Positions 33,773-43,229 of a DNA stretch of 64,000 nt are shown piece after piece. The position numbers and the translations under genes were made by a program. Positions within the stretch are counted from its first letter, which is position 1. Each line of letters opens with the position of its first letter. The notes below the pieces were generated by a model, which saw nothing but the letters and a program-made list of their open reading frames with translations, did not search any database and was not told the DNA's origin. Origin of the DNA: Streptomyces roseirectus (lineage in GTDB: Bacteria; Actinomycetota; Actinomycetes; Streptomycetales; Streptomycetaceae); contig NZ_CP060828.1 in the NCBI RefSeq assembly GCF_014489635.1, forward strand, positions 620,001 through 684,000. The letters run 5' to 3'.

Positions 33773-34547
33773 ACGGGGCCGGGCGAAGTGAACGGGGTCC
33801 GGCGGAGGCGGGCCTGGCCTCCTGGCCCCGGTCACGCCGCCCGCCGGCCGGACATCGGGCGGCGCGCTGCCGGGTAGTGCGGCCGACCCGCCGATGAACC
33901 GTGCGGGCCGCCCGGAAGGCGCCGGGCGCCGGGCCCGTACCCACCGCCCGGCGAGACCCAACCGGATCCACACCCCCGCGCGTGCCGCACCACACCGCCA
34001 CCTGCCAGCGCCCTCGCCCTCCCCAGCCCCACAACCGACGGCGTGTCCCCTGCCCCACCGCACGGCAGGGCTCCCGCGCCAGTGCGCCTCCCGCTCCTCA
34101 CCGCCCGCCCGAGACTCACCCCGGCCACCGCCCCACCCGGCGCCGCAACCCCCATCCCCCGCTCGGCCATTCACGCGCTCCCCCTTGCCGCCCGGCATCA
34201 CGCCGCCACGCGTCGGCAACCTCGCCCCAGCGCCACCACCATGGCCCCGCCCCGGACACCCACATCTCCACGCCGAGGCTCGCCCCAGCCCACGCCGCCG
34301 CAAGGCAGACCTCCCGCGTCAGAGCACCGCCCGCCCCTCACCGCCCGCCTGAGCCACACCCAAGACTCCCCCTGGGCTCCGCCCACCCGACGCCGCAACG
34401 CCCAGCTCCCGCCAACCACTTCGCGTCCTCCCCCGTCCCGGCCAGCCCCTCCGCTCTCCCCTTGCCGCCCAACGGCCCGCCACCGCCCCTCCCCACAACA
34501 CCCCCGTCCCCCCTCCCCCAACTCCCGCCCCGCATAAAGTACGCCGC
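33773..34547. repeat. C-rich non-coding tract with an imperfect 240-250-bp direct repeat
   Basis: 775 bp between NDH-2 and the FUSC gene. The top strand is extremely C-rich. The block at 34061-34150 (GGCAGGGCTCCCGCG.. CTCACCGCCCGCC.. CGCCGCAAC) recurs with changes at 34301-34400 (GGCAGACCTCCCGCG.. CTCACCGCCCGCC.. CGCCGCAAC). Open frames here give only low-complexity Pro/Arg/Ala sequence and I call none. Confidence 0.6.
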
Positions 34548-36773
34548 GTGAACACAGTGGTCAGGCGGGTGTGGGACAGGGTCGCGGCGTCGGATCCGGG
34601 GTTGTTGCGGCTGGCGGCGGGGCTGCGGACGACCGGGGCGATCGCGTTGACGCTGGGGGTGCTGGCGCCGTGGGGTGTGGGGGTGTCGCATCTGGTCGCG
34701 GGGGCGATCACGGCGATGGTGGCGACGTTCGCGATCCAGGAGAAGCGGCGTGGCCCGCAGGGGGTGACGCTGGCGCTGGGCCTGCCGGTGGCGTCCGCGT
34801 CGGTGGCGCTGGCGACGCTGCTGCACAACCTGGTCGTCGCCGGGGACGTCTTCTTCGTGGTGCTGATCTTCGGCGCGGTGTACGGGAGAAGGTTCGGCGA
34901 CCGGGGCCACGCGCTGGGGATGATCGCGTTCCAGACCCACTTCGTCGCCCTGTTCGTGGGCGTGCGGACCGGCAACCTGCCGGGTTTCCTCGGCACGGTC
35001 GCCGTCGCCTTCGCGTGCAGCGCGCTCGCGCGGTTCGTGCTGGTGCCGCAGACCTCGGCCGGCATCTTCCACCGTCTGCGCAGGGCGTTCCGCGCGCGCC
35101 TGGCGCAGCTGATGGACGCCCAGCTGGAGCTGTTGGACGCCGGTCCGCAGGACGTCGAGCGGGCGCTTGCGCACCTGCGTGAGCGCACCGCGCGGCTGCA
35201 CGAGACGGCGTTGATGATCCAGGGCCGGCTGGAGGAGGGCACCCCGGACGCGGCGTCCGCCCGCCTCGTGCAGCGGCGTGTCGCGGACGCGGAGATCACC
35301 GCCGAGCGCCTGGGCCTGCTCCTGCTGACCGCCCGCAGCGTGGAACGCGCGGACACCCTGACCCTGCACCTGCCCGGCGCCCCCGTCCCGGAGGGCGGCC
35401 GCCTCCCGGTGCGGGACGCGGCCAGGGACACCCTGCGCCGCGACCTCTCGGCGCTCCAGGTGCTCGCGCGCGAGCCGGACGCCGCCGGTTCCTCCCGCGC
35501 GTACCTGCGCAACCGTCTGCTCGGCTACCGGGACGAGGAGAACCTGCCGGACGGTCCGACGGCCGTGCAGGACGTGTTCCGGGGCATCGGCGAGGCGGCC
35601 CGCGCGGTGCTCGGCCTGCGGATCGTGCTGGACGGCGCCCGGGACGACGCGGACGACAGCGCGGAGACGGCCCGTTCCCGCGAGGAGCTGGACGCGGAGG
35701 ACGCGGCGCTCGAAGCGGAGGAGGAACCCGAGCAGCGGGGCCTCGCCCGGCCGACGACGCGCGCGGCGCTCCAGGTCGCCGTGGGGTCGTCGCTGGCGAT
35801 CGTCGGCGGCGAGTTCCTGTCCTCGCAGCGCTGGTACTGGGCGGTCCTGACGTGCTGGATCGTCTTCATCAACACCGCGTCGACCGGCGAGATCCTGGTC
35901 AAGGGCTACCGCCGGCTCCTTGGCACGGTCCTCGGCGTCGTCGCGGGACTCGTCCTCGCGGGTCTGGTGGGCCGGCACACGTGGACGGCGTTCGGTCTGG
36001 TCCTGCTGTGCGTGTTCGCGATGTTCTACACCGCGCCCCTGTCGTACACGCTGATGTCGTTCTTCGTGACGGCCGCCCTGGGCGTCCTCTACACGCTGCT
36101 GCACACCTTCAGCCTCTCGGTGCTGGTGCTGCGCGTGGAGGAGACGGCGCTCGGCGCGGCCTGCGGGGTGATCGCGGCGGCGCTGGTGCTGCCGGTGCAC
36201 ACGGACCGGCGCACGAACGAACTCCTGGAGGCCGTCCTCGACCACCTCGCGGACGTCACCTCGGGCGCCCTCGACCAGCTCAGCGGCGCGCGGGCGGACG
36301 ACCTGCTGGAGCGGGCCCGGGAGCTGGACCAGGCGCTCGCCGACCTGCTGGGGGCGACGCAGCCGCTGACGCACCCGGTGTCGCCGCTGCGCGGCCGCAA
36401 GGACACGGCCCGGTACGTCGTCGCGCTGCTGGAGACCTGCGCGTACCACGCGCGTTCCCTCGCGGCGACGGCCGAGCTGCTGCCGACGCACCCCTCGATC
36501 GCGGCGGATCCCCGGCTGCGCGGGGCGGGGACGCGGATCGTGGAGAACGTCGGGGCGGTCGCGGCGCACGTGCGGGGTGAGCCGTCCGCCGTCCGCACGG
36601 GGGCGAGCATCGCCTCGCTGCTGCGGCCCGGCCGGTACGGGACGCCGCGCTACGGCCGGGTCACGGACCGGGTGCTGCGTCATCTCCAGCGGCTGGACGA
36701 GGCGGTGGTGGGGCTCGCGCGTCCGCTGAAGGTGCCGGTGAAGGCCGAGACGGGCGACGCGGCGGCTTCGTGA
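34548..36773 (+). CDS. FUSC-family membrane protein (YccS/aromatic-acid-exporter type)
   Basis: Protein of 741 residues with the duplicated FUSC layout: about five helices (25-170), a long cytoplasmic helical domain (170-400), a second helix bundle (405-545), then a helical tail to 741. ALQVAVGSSLAIVGGEFLS and RWYWAVLTCWIVFINTAS are typical. The family includes p-hydroxybenzoate efflux AaeB. The GTG follows TAAAGT by seven bases and has no Shine-Dalgarno, so the mRNA is probably leaderless. The substrate is unknown. Confidence 0.87.
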   Translation: MNTVVRRVWDRVAASDPGLLRLAAGLRTTGAIALTLGVLAPWGVGVSHLVAGAITAMVATFAIQEKRRGPQGVTLALGLPVASASVALATLLHNLVVAGDVFFVVLIFGAVYGRRFGDRGHALGMIAFQTHFVALFVGVRTGNLPGFLGTVAVAFACSALARFVLVPQTSAGIFHRLRRAFRARLAQLMDAQLELLDAGPQDVERALAHLRERTARLHETALMIQGRLEEGTPDAASARLVQRRVADAEITAERLGLLLLTARSVERADTLTLHLPGAPVPEGGRLPVRDAARDTLRRDLSALQVLAREPDAAGSSRAYLRNRLLGYRDEENLPDGPTAVQDVFRGIGEAARAVLGLRIVLDGARDDADDSAETARSREELDAEDAALEAEEEPEQRGLARPTTRAALQVAVGSSLAIVGGEFLSSQRWYWAVLTCWIVFINTASTGEILVKGYRRLLGTVLGVVAGLVLAGLVGRHTWTAFGLVLLCVFAMFYTAPLSYTLMSFFVTAALGVLYTLLHTFSLSVLVLRVEETALGAACGVIAAALVLPVHTDRRTNELLEAVLDHLADVTSGALDQLSGARADDLLERARELDQALADLLGATQPLTHPVSPLRGRKDTARYVVALLETCAYHARSLAATAELLPTHPSIAADPRLRGAGTRIVENVGAVAAHVRGEPSAVRTGASIASLLRPGRYGTPRYGRVTDRVLRHLQRLDEAVVGLARPLKVPVKAETGDAAAS

Positions 36774-36952
36774 AACCTGTGAACTTCCTTTGAATCGGGC
36801 CGACTTGAGGGGGTTCCCGGGAAAGATGAAAGTGAAACGGGTCACTCAACCCGCTTGAGAGTACGCGAAATCTCCCGCAGTGGTTTACGGTTCATACATA
36901 CGGGGTCGACGTGGTCGAGGTTCACCTCCCATAGACGATCCCCTCCGTGACT

Positions 36953-36997
36953 GCCCTGGCTGGCTTCCCCCGTCCAGCCAGGGCTTTCCCCTTTCTT
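36953..36997 (+). terminator. Strong intrinsic terminator, possibly of a short upstream RNA
   Basis: Perfect 11-bp stem GCCCTGGCTGG / CCAGCCAGGGC, 10-nt loop, then TTTCCCCTTTCTT. It lies 180 bp after the FUSC stop and 92 bp before the cNMP gene. It could end FUSC, act as an attenuator of the cNMP gene, or end a small RNA. The preceding 110 nt has an inverted repeat CTCAA-CCCGC-TTGAG (36845-36859). Confidence 0.75.
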
Positions 36998-37088
36998 CAC
37001 ACCCGCCGAGGTGCCCCCGGCGCCGCCGCACGCTCCAATGGAGCACAGGGAAACCCCCGAGAAGCCCCGCGCCGAGGAGCCCCGCGCC

Positions 37089-37535
37089 ATGACCCGAGCG
37101 ACCAAACTCCTGACCGCCCTCGCCCCGCCGCAGCGCGAGCGCCTGATGTCCCTCGCCCAGGAGGTGTCCTTCCCGGAGGACACCCGCATCTTCGAGGCCG
37201 GCGGCCACGCCGACCGCTTCTGGGTCGTCCGCTCCGGCGCGGTGAGCCTCGACCAGCAGGTCACCCCGCAGCAGCGCGTCACCGTGGCGAGCCTCGGCGC
37301 CGGCGACCTCCTCGGCTGGTCGTGGCTGTTCCCCCCGTACGAGTGGGACTTCGGCGCCGAGGCGTTCAGCCCGGTGCGCGCCTACGAGTTCGAGGCGGGC
37401 CCGGTCCTGAGGCTCTGCGAGGAGGACCCGGCGCTGGGCATGGCGTTGGTGCGGCTGGTCGCGGAGATCCTGGCGCACCGGCTGGAGCTGACGCGGGGGC
37501 GGCTGCTGGAGGCGCACCGCAGAGGCGACCTGTGA
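37089..37535 (+). CDS. Small cyclic-nucleotide-binding-domain protein
   Basis: Protein of 148 residues holding a single cNMP-binding barrel (about 12-125). IFEAGGHADRFWVVRSGAVSLD matches the first half of CRP-type domains, then LGAGDLLGWSWLFPP. There is no HTH or kinase, so it must act on a partner. AGGAG eight bases before ATG 37089 decides the start; an ATG at 37038 would add 17 charged residues. Ligand specificity cannot be read, as the phosphate-binding Arg cassette is poorly conserved. Confidence 0.8.
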   Translation: MTRATKLLTALAPPQRERLMSLAQEVSFPEDTRIFEAGGHADRFWVVRSGAVSLDQQVTPQQRVTVASLGAGDLLGWSWLFPPYEWDFGAEAFSPVRAYEFEAGPVLRLCEEDPALGMALVRLVAEILAHRLELTRGRLLEAHRRGDL

Positions 37536-37544
37536 CACGGGCCC

Positions 37545-38831
37545 TCAGATGCGGTAGCGCCTGAGCGCGGGCAGCGCCGCCGCCAGCACCAGCATCACCA
37601 CCACGACCAGCACCCCGCCTCCCGCGACGGCCGCCCGGGGCCCGAACGCGGCGCCCGCCGTCCCGTGCAGGACGTCCGCGAGGCGGGGCCCGCCCGCCAC
37701 GACCACGGTGAACACGCCCTGCATCCGCCCGCGCATCTCGTCCGTGACGGCGGACAGCAGGATGGCCCCCCGGAAGACCATGGACACCATGTCCGCGACC
37801 CCGGCGACGATCAGGAACGCCACCGAGAACCACAGGTTGAGGCTGACCCCCACGAGCGCGATGGCCGCGCCCCAGGCGACGACGGCCCCGATCACCATCA
37901 GCCCGTGCCGCCGCACGCGCGAGAACGTCCCCGAGAACAGCCCGCCCAGCACGGCCCCGACCGGGATCGCCGCGAACAGCAGCCCCAGCGCCAGCCCCTC
38001 CCCGTACGGCGCGTACGTCTCCGACGCCAGCTGCGGGAACAGCGCCCGGGGCATCCCGAACACCATGGCGATCACATCGGCGAGGAACGACAGCAGCAGC
38101 ACCTTGTGCCGGGAGATGTACGCGAACCCCTCGGCGATCTCCCGCACCCCGGCCCGCCGCGCGGCCCCCGCCGCGCCCAGCGGCGGCAGCGGGGGCAGCC
38201 GGTACACGGCCCACACCGTCACGCACAGCGCGAGCGCGTCGATGAGGTACAGCTCCGCCAGCCCGACGACCGGGATGAGCGCCCCCGCCAGCAGCGGCCC
38301 GGCGACCAGCCCCGTCTGCATGACCGTCGACCCCAGCGCGTTGGCCGCGGCCAGCTCCTCGGCGGGCACCAGACGGGCGATGGACGCGTTGCGCGCGGGC
38401 GAGTTGAGCCCGAAGAACGCCTGCTGCACGGCGAGCAGCACCATCAGCACGCCGACCGAGCCGACCCCGGCGAACGCCTGCACCCAGAACAGCAGGGACG
38501 TCACGGCGATCCCGGAGTTGGTGATCAGCAGCAGCCTGCGCCGGTCCATCGCGTCGGCGACGGCCCCGCCCCACAGCGCGAACACCACCATCGGCACCAG
38601 CCCGGCGAGGCTCGCGTACCCCACCCACGCCGACGACCCGGTGATGTCGTACACCTGTTTCGGCACGGCGACGGCCGTCAGCTGGCTCCCGACGGCCGTG
38701 ACGATCGTCGACGACCACAGCCGCCGGTAGGCGGGCCGCCGCAGCGGACGCGTGTCCATCGCCCACCGCCGCCACCCCTTGCGCACCGGGGCCTGCCCGT
38801 CGAGCGGGGGACTGCTCTCACCGGTTTCCAC
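37545..38831 (-). CDS. MFS transporter (EntS/MFS_3 type)
   Basis: Protein of 428 residues with 12 hydrophobic helices. LWSSTIVTAVGSQLTAVAVPKQVYD and ALWGGAVADAMDRRRLL (the motif A loop) are typical of the MFS_3 group that exports siderophores and macrolides. The start is the GTG at 38831 just after AGAGGG; ATG 38759 would remove 24 residues. It is convergent with the cNMP gene. No siderophore or antibiotic genes are adjacent, so the substrate is open. Confidence 0.87.
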   Translation of the reverse strand: METGESSPPLDGQAPVRKGWRRWAMDTRPLRRPAYRRLWSSTIVTAVGSQLTAVAVPKQVYDITGSSAWVGYASLAGLVPMVVFALWGGAVADAMDRRRLLLITNSGIAVTSLLFWVQAFAGVGSVGVLMVLLAVQQAFFGLNSPARNASIARLVPAEELAAANALGSTVMQTGLVAGPLLAGALIPVVGLAELYLIDALALCVTVWAVYRLPPLPPLGAAGAARRAGVREIAEGFAYISRHKVLLLSFLADVIAMVFGMPRALFPQLASETYAPYGEGLALGLLFAAIPVGAVLGGLFSGTFSRVRRHGLMVIGAVVAWGAAIALVGVSLNLWFSVAFLIVAGVADMVSMVFRGAILLSAVTDEMRGRMQGVFTVVVAGGPRLADVLHGTAGAAFGPRAAVAGGGVLVVVVMLVLAAALPALRRYRI

Positions 38832-38884
38832 ACGCACCCTCTTCCGTCGCCGGGGATCAGTGTGGCAGCCCGCCGGTACGACGA

Positions 38885-39508
38885 TCAGCTCCCCGCGATC
38901 AGCGTGACCCCCAGCACGATCATCGTCAGGGCGACGAACCCGTCCAGCACGCGCCAGGCGGACGGCCGGGTCAGGAACCGGCCGAGCAGCCGCGCCCCGA
39001 ACCCGAGCGCGGCGAACCAGCACAGGCTGGCGAGGGCGGCGCCGAGCCCGAACGTCCAGCGCAGCGAGCCCCGGTCGGCGGCGATCGAGCCGAGCAGGAA
39101 GACGGTGTCGAGGTAGACGTGCGGGTTGAGCCAGGTCAGCGCGAGGCAGGTCAGCACCGCCCGCTTCACCGACCCAGCCGCCGCACCGTCGGCCGCGAGC
39201 GCCCCCTCGGGCCTGATCACCCGCCGGACGGCGAGCGCGCCGTACCCGAGCAGGAACGCGCCGCCGACCCAGCCGACGGCCGTCAGCACCCCCGGCCACG
39301 CCACCACCAGCGCGCCCACTCCCCCGACGCCGAGGGCGATGAGGACGGCGTCGGAGAGGGCGCAGATCGCGACGACCGGCAGGACGGCGGCGCGGCGGAC
39401 GCCCTGGCGCAGGACGAAGGCGTTCTGGGCGCCGATGGCGACGATCAGCGAGAGGCCGGTACCGAAACCGGCCGCGGCGGCGGTGAGAGCGTGAGGCACG
39501 GTGTCCAC
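38885..39508 (-). CDS. lysE: LysE/ArgO-family basic amino acid exporter
   Basis: Protein of 207 residues with five or six helices. GLSLIVAIGAQNAFVLRQG near 20-38 is the LysE signature, and TWLNPHVYLDTVFLLG near 124-139 is the second. It exports lysine or arginine when internal levels rise. It is divergent from a LysG/ArgP-type regulator 57 bp away, the classic lysE-lysG arrangement. Confidence 0.92.
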   Translation of the reverse strand: MDTVPHALTAAAAGFGTGLSLIVAIGAQNAFVLRQGVRRAAVLPVVAICALSDAVLIALGVGGVGALVVAWPGVLTAVGWVGGAFLLGYGALAVRRVIRPEGALAADGAAAGSVKRAVLTCLALTWLNPHVYLDTVFLLGSIAADRGSLRWTFGLGAALASLCWFAALGFGARLLGRFLTRPSAWRVLDGFVALTMIVLGVTLIAGS

Positions 39509-39565
39509 GCTACGAAGCGGATCACCGCGCGTACAGCTAAAGATTCTTACGTATCATTAGCGTCT

Positions 39566-40456
39566 ATGATGACGGATCTCCCCCTCGACCAGGTGCGCAC
39601 GCTGCTGGCGGTCGTCGACGAGGGCACCTTCGACGCGGCGGCCACCGCCCTCCACCTCACGCCGTCCGCCGTGAGCCAGCGCGTCAAGGCGCTGGAGCAG
39701 CGCACGGGGCGCGTCCTGCTCCTGCGCACCAAGCCGGTACGGCCCACCGAGTCCGGCGAGATCGTCGTCCGCTTCGCCCGCCAGCTCGCCCGCCTCGAAC
39801 GCGACACGCGCTCCGAGCTGGGCATGAGCGCCGAGGGGGAGGCGACGCGGGTCACGGTCGCGGTGAACGCGGACTCCCTGGCGACCTGGTTCCTGCCCGC
39901 CCTCGCGAAGGTCCCCAGGGAGCCGCGCCTGTCCTTCGAACTCCACCGCGAGGACGAGACACGCACGGCCCAACTCCTGCGCGAGGGGCTGGTGATGGCC
40001 GCGGTGACCGCCTCGGCGGACCCCGTGACGGGCTGCTCGGTCCGCCCCCTCGGCACCATGCGCTACCTCGCCTGCGCCCACCCCGACTTCGCGGCCCGCC
40101 ACCTCACCGGCCCGCTCGCCCCCGCCCTCGCCGAGGCCCCCGTCATCGTCTTCGACCGCCGCGACGGCCTCCAGGACACGTTCGTCCGACGCCTCGGCGC
40201 GAGCGGCGCGAGCGGCATCCGCAACGCCGTCCCCAGCTCCGAAGGCTTCCGCGACGCCGTGGTCGCCGGCCTCGGCTGGGGCATGCTCCCCGAGCCCCAC
40301 GCCACCCCCCTCCTCCACACCGGCCACGTCATCTCCCTCGCCCCGTCCCACTCCCTCGACCTCCCCCTCTACTGGCAACAGTGGAAACTCGACTCCCCCG
40401 CCCTGGCAGCGGTCGCGGACGCGGTGACGACGACGGCGCGGGCGTTCTTGCGCTGA
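39566..40456 (+). CDS. lysG: LysR-family regulator, LysG/ArgP type
   Basis: Protein of 296 residues. N-terminal HTH FDAAATALHLTPSAVSQRVKALE (about 23-45), then the substrate-binding domain (90-290) with VAVNADSLATWFLP, typical of ArgP/LysG. It should activate the divergent lysE gene in response to lysine or arginine. TATCAT at 39552-39557 lies eight bases before the first ATG, so the transcript may be leaderless. A second ATG follows directly. Confidence 0.9.
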   Translation: MMTDLPLDQVRTLLAVVDEGTFDAAATALHLTPSAVSQRVKALEQRTGRVLLLRTKPVRPTESGEIVVRFARQLARLERDTRSELGMSAEGEATRVTVAVNADSLATWFLPALAKVPREPRLSFELHREDETRTAQLLREGLVMAAVTASADPVTGCSVRPLGTMRYLACAHPDFAARHLTGPLAPALAEAPVIVFDRRDGLQDTFVRRLGASGASGIRNAVPSSEGFRDAVVAGLGWGMLPEPHATPLLHTGHVISLAPSHSLDLPLYWQQWKLDSPALAAVADAVTTTARAFLR

Positions 40457-41182
40457 GAACACGAACCGGCAACCACCACCCGACCACCCCCACGCCGAAC
40501 CGGCTCGCCCCGCGTCACCCGACCGCCCCCACGCCGACCGGCCCGCCCCCGCGTCGAGGGCCGCCCCGCGCCGCCCGGCCGCCTTGCATCGGCCTGCTGC
40601 CCACGCGGGTTCGTGTGCGCCTGTGGGCGACGGCACGTGCCGATCGCCGCCCGCCGGGAGGGCGTCCCGCCAAGTGGCGTGACCAGGCCGCCTGTTCACC
40701 CCGCACGGAGTCGGGGCAGCGGCTGCCGCCCAGGCCGCCCGGCCGATCTGCCGAGTCGCAGGCCCTCCGCCGCACCACTCGATGGGGCACCGCGCGCGCA
40801 GGTCCGCGCTCCGGCACCGACCGGCCCGCCTCCCTCGGACCGCCCCGGACGGGCCGGCGCGCCTCGGCTCAAGCGTCCCTGGCCGGCCGTCGAGCCCCGC
40901 TGCCGCTCAAGCCTCCGGGCCGACCGACGCGGTCCGCCTCCACGACGACGCCCCGGGCCTGCTGACGCGCTCCGCCCCGCGACGACGACCCGAGCCGAGC
41001 GACCGGTCCCGCCCCCGACCACCCCGAGCCGACCGGCCCTCAGCCTTCACACGCCGCCAGCGCCTCCGCGTTCCCCCGGCTCCGCCCCCGCCCGTCCCAG
41101 GCCGGCCGGCCACCAGCCTTCGCACGCCGCCAGCGCCTCCGGGCCCGCCCAACCCCGCCCCGGGCCGGCCGGCCACCGGCCT
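40457..41182. repeat. C-rich non-coding tract with a 63-73-bp tandem repeat at its end
   Basis: 726 bp between the LysG and TetR genes with no supported gene. Near the right end CAGCCTTCACACGCCGCCAGCG starts at 41041 and recurs as CAGCCTTCGCACGCCGCCAG at 41114, with a third partial copy CGGCCTTCACG at 41177. The first two copies are each followed by GCCGGCCGGCCAC. The upstream part is low-complexity GC-rich DNA. Confidence 0.65.
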
Positions 41183-41896
41183 TCACGTCCCGTCCGTCCC
41201 CGCCCCCAGCCGTGACTCCGCGCTGTCCAGCAGCATCTCCAGGGCCGTCGGGTACGCGCTGGTCACCATGTGGGTCGTGAGGAGGGGGGCGGCCTCGGCG
41301 ATGCGGGGGTGGGTGGTCGGCGGCAGGCGGGCGTACGTGGACTGCCACTTGGCGTCGTCGGCGCGTTGGGAGGCGCGAGGGAGGGCGAGGGACGCGGCGT
41401 CGAGGGCGGCGAAGCCGAGGGTCTGGTCGATGAAGGCGTGGTAGATGCGGACGGTCTCGGGGAGGGGGAAGCCGGCGCGGCGCAGGATGTCCAGGACCGC
41501 CTCGTCCGCGGCGAGTTCGTTCGCGCGGCCCGTGACACGGCTGGCGGTGAGCTGCGCGGCCTGGGGGTGGGAGACGTACGCCTCGTAGATGCGCAGGCCG
41601 ACGGCGTGGAGGTCGGCGCGCCAGTGCCCCGTCGGCCGCCAGCCGTGCAGCGCCTGCCCCATGAGCGCGTCGCCGATCGCGAGCGTGAGGTCGTCCATGC
41701 CCCGGAAGTAGCGGTACAGGGCGCTGGGGTCGCAGTCGAGGGCGAGGCCGAGCCGGCGGGCGGTGAGGCCGGCGCTGCCGTGTTCGCGCAGCAGCCGCAG
41801 CGCCGCGTCGACGATGAGCCCTTCGGACAGGACGGTGCCGCTCTTGGTGGGCCGGCGGCGCCGGCGCTTCTCCTCGGGAACGACCTGCTTGGCCAC
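41183..41896 (-). CDS. TetR-family regulator with TetR_C-like ligand domain
   Basis: Protein of 237 residues from a GTG with AAGGAGGG in front. HTH GLTARRLGLALDCDPSALYRYFRG (about 43-66) and an all-helical ligand domain resembling TetR itself. It is divergent from the saccharopine-dehydrogenase-like gene (111 bp), which it may control. The last codons run into the C-rich repeat tract. Confidence 0.88.
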   Translation of the reverse strand: MAKQVVPEEKRRRRRPTKSGTVLSEGLIVDAALRLLREHGSAGLTARRLGLALDCDPSALYRYFRGMDDLTLAIGDALMGQALHGWRPTGHWRADLHAVGLRIYEAYVSHPQAAQLTASRVTGRANELAADEAVLDILRRAGFPLPETVRIYHAFIDQTLGFAALDAASLALPRASQRADDAKWQSTYARLPPTTHPRIAEAAPLLTTHMVTSAYPTALEMLLDSAESRLGAGTDGT

Positions 41897-42007
41897 GGAA
41901 CCGATCCCTCCTTATGCCAACGCCATTGACCTTACGGCACCCGGGAACGTTTGATGCGGGACAAGACGCGCGCACCCCTGTACCGACATATCGACAGGAG
42001 CCTTGTC

Positions 42008-43225
42008 ATGCGTGTACTGCTCGTGGGAGCCGGTGGCGTGGGCACCGCCATCACCCGGATCGCGGCCCGGCGCCCGTTCTTCGAGGCGATGGTGGTCGCC
42101 GACTACGACCCGGCCCGCGCGGCGGCGGCCGTCGCGGCACTGGACGGCGACGACCGCTTCACGGCGGTGTCCGTCGACGCCGCCGACCGGCCGGCCGTCC
42201 GCGACCTGCTGGCCCGCCACCGCTGTGACGTCCTGCTCAACGCGACGGACCCCCGCTTCGTGCTCCCCCTGTTCGACGCGGCCCTCGCGGCGGGCGCCAC
42301 CTATGTCGACATGGCGATGTCCCTGTCGCGCCCGCACCCGGACCGCCCCTACGAGGAGTGCGGCGTGAAGCTGGGCGACGCCCAGTTCGCGCGCGCCGGG
42401 CAGTGGACGGACGCGGGCGCGCTGGCGTTGGTCGGCATGGGCGTCGAGCCCGGCCTCTCGGACGTCTTCGCCCGGTACGCGGCCGACGAACTCTTCGACG
42501 AGATCGAGGAGATCGGCATCCGCGACGGCGCGAACCTCACCGTCGACGGCCTGGACTTCGCGCCGTCCTTCAACATCTGGACGACGATCGAGGAGTGCCT
42601 GAACCCGCCGGTGGTCTACGAGGCCGGCCGGGGCTGGTACACGACCGCGCCGTTCAGCGAGCCGGAGGTGTTCGACTTCCCGGAGGGCATCGGGAAGGTC
42701 GAGTGCGTCAACGTCGAGCACGAGGAGGTGCTGCTCGTGCCGCGCTGGGTGGACGCGCGCCGGGTGACGTTCAAGTACGGCCTCGGCAAGGAGTTCGTCG
42801 ACACCCTCAAGACGCTGCACCGCCTGGAGCTGGACCGCACGGCCCCGGTGACCGTGCCGACGGCCGGCGGCCCGGTCGCGGTCTCGCCGAGGGACGTCGT
42901 CGCGGCCTGCCTGCCCGACCCGGCGTCCCTGGGCGGGCGGATGCGCGGCAAGACGTGCGCGGGCACGTGGGTGCGCGGCACCAAGGACGGGGCGCCGCGC
43001 GAGGTGTACCTGTACCACGTCGTCGACAACGAGTGGTCGATGGCCGAGTACGGCAGCCAGGCGGTCGTCTGGCAGACCGCGCTCAACCCGGTCGTCGCCC
43101 TCGAACTCCTCGCCTCCGGCGTCTGGTCGGGCGCGGGCGTCCTGGGCCCCGAGGCGTTCTCGGCACGCCCGTTCCTCGACCTGCTCGGCGTGTACGGCTC
43201 GCCGTGGGGCCTGCGGGAGCAGTGA
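42008..43225 (+). CDS. Saccharopine dehydrogenase-like NAD(P)-dependent oxidoreductase
   Basis: Protein of 405 residues. N-terminal Rossmann motif VLLVGAGGVGTAITRIAA (3-20), DCDVLLNATDP-type strand (about 73-83), GMGVEPGLSDVFARYA (about 143). Family members act on saccharopine, carboxynorspermidine or homospermidine. No polyamine or lysine genes are nearby, so I leave the substrate open. AGGAG precedes the ATG. It converges with the L,D-transpeptidase-like gene. Confidence 0.86.
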   Translation: MRVLLVGAGGVGTAITRIAARRPFFEAMVVADYDPARAAAAVAALDGDDRFTAVSVDAADRPAVRDLLARHRCDVLLNATDPRFVLPLFDAALAAGATYVDMAMSLSRPHPDRPYEECGVKLGDAQFARAGQWTDAGALALVGMGVEPGLSDVFARYAADELFDEIEEIGIRDGANLTVDGLDFAPSFNIWTTIEECLNPPVVYEAGRGWYTTAPFSEPEVFDFPEGIGKVECVNVEHEEVLLVPRWVDARRVTFKYGLGKEFVDTLKTLHRLELDRTAPVTVPTAGGPVAVSPRDVVAACLPDPASLGGRMRGKTCAGTWVRGTKDGAPREVYLYHVVDNEWSMAEYGSQAVVWQTALNPVVALELLASGVWSGAGVLGPEAFSARPFLDLLGVYGSPWGLREQ

Positions 43226-43229
43226 GCGT

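Noticed and set aside
33901..34551. Proline-rich frames of 100-200 codons in the C-rich tract
   Set aside because: Several overlapping frames on both strands, no start signals, composition explained by the repeat.
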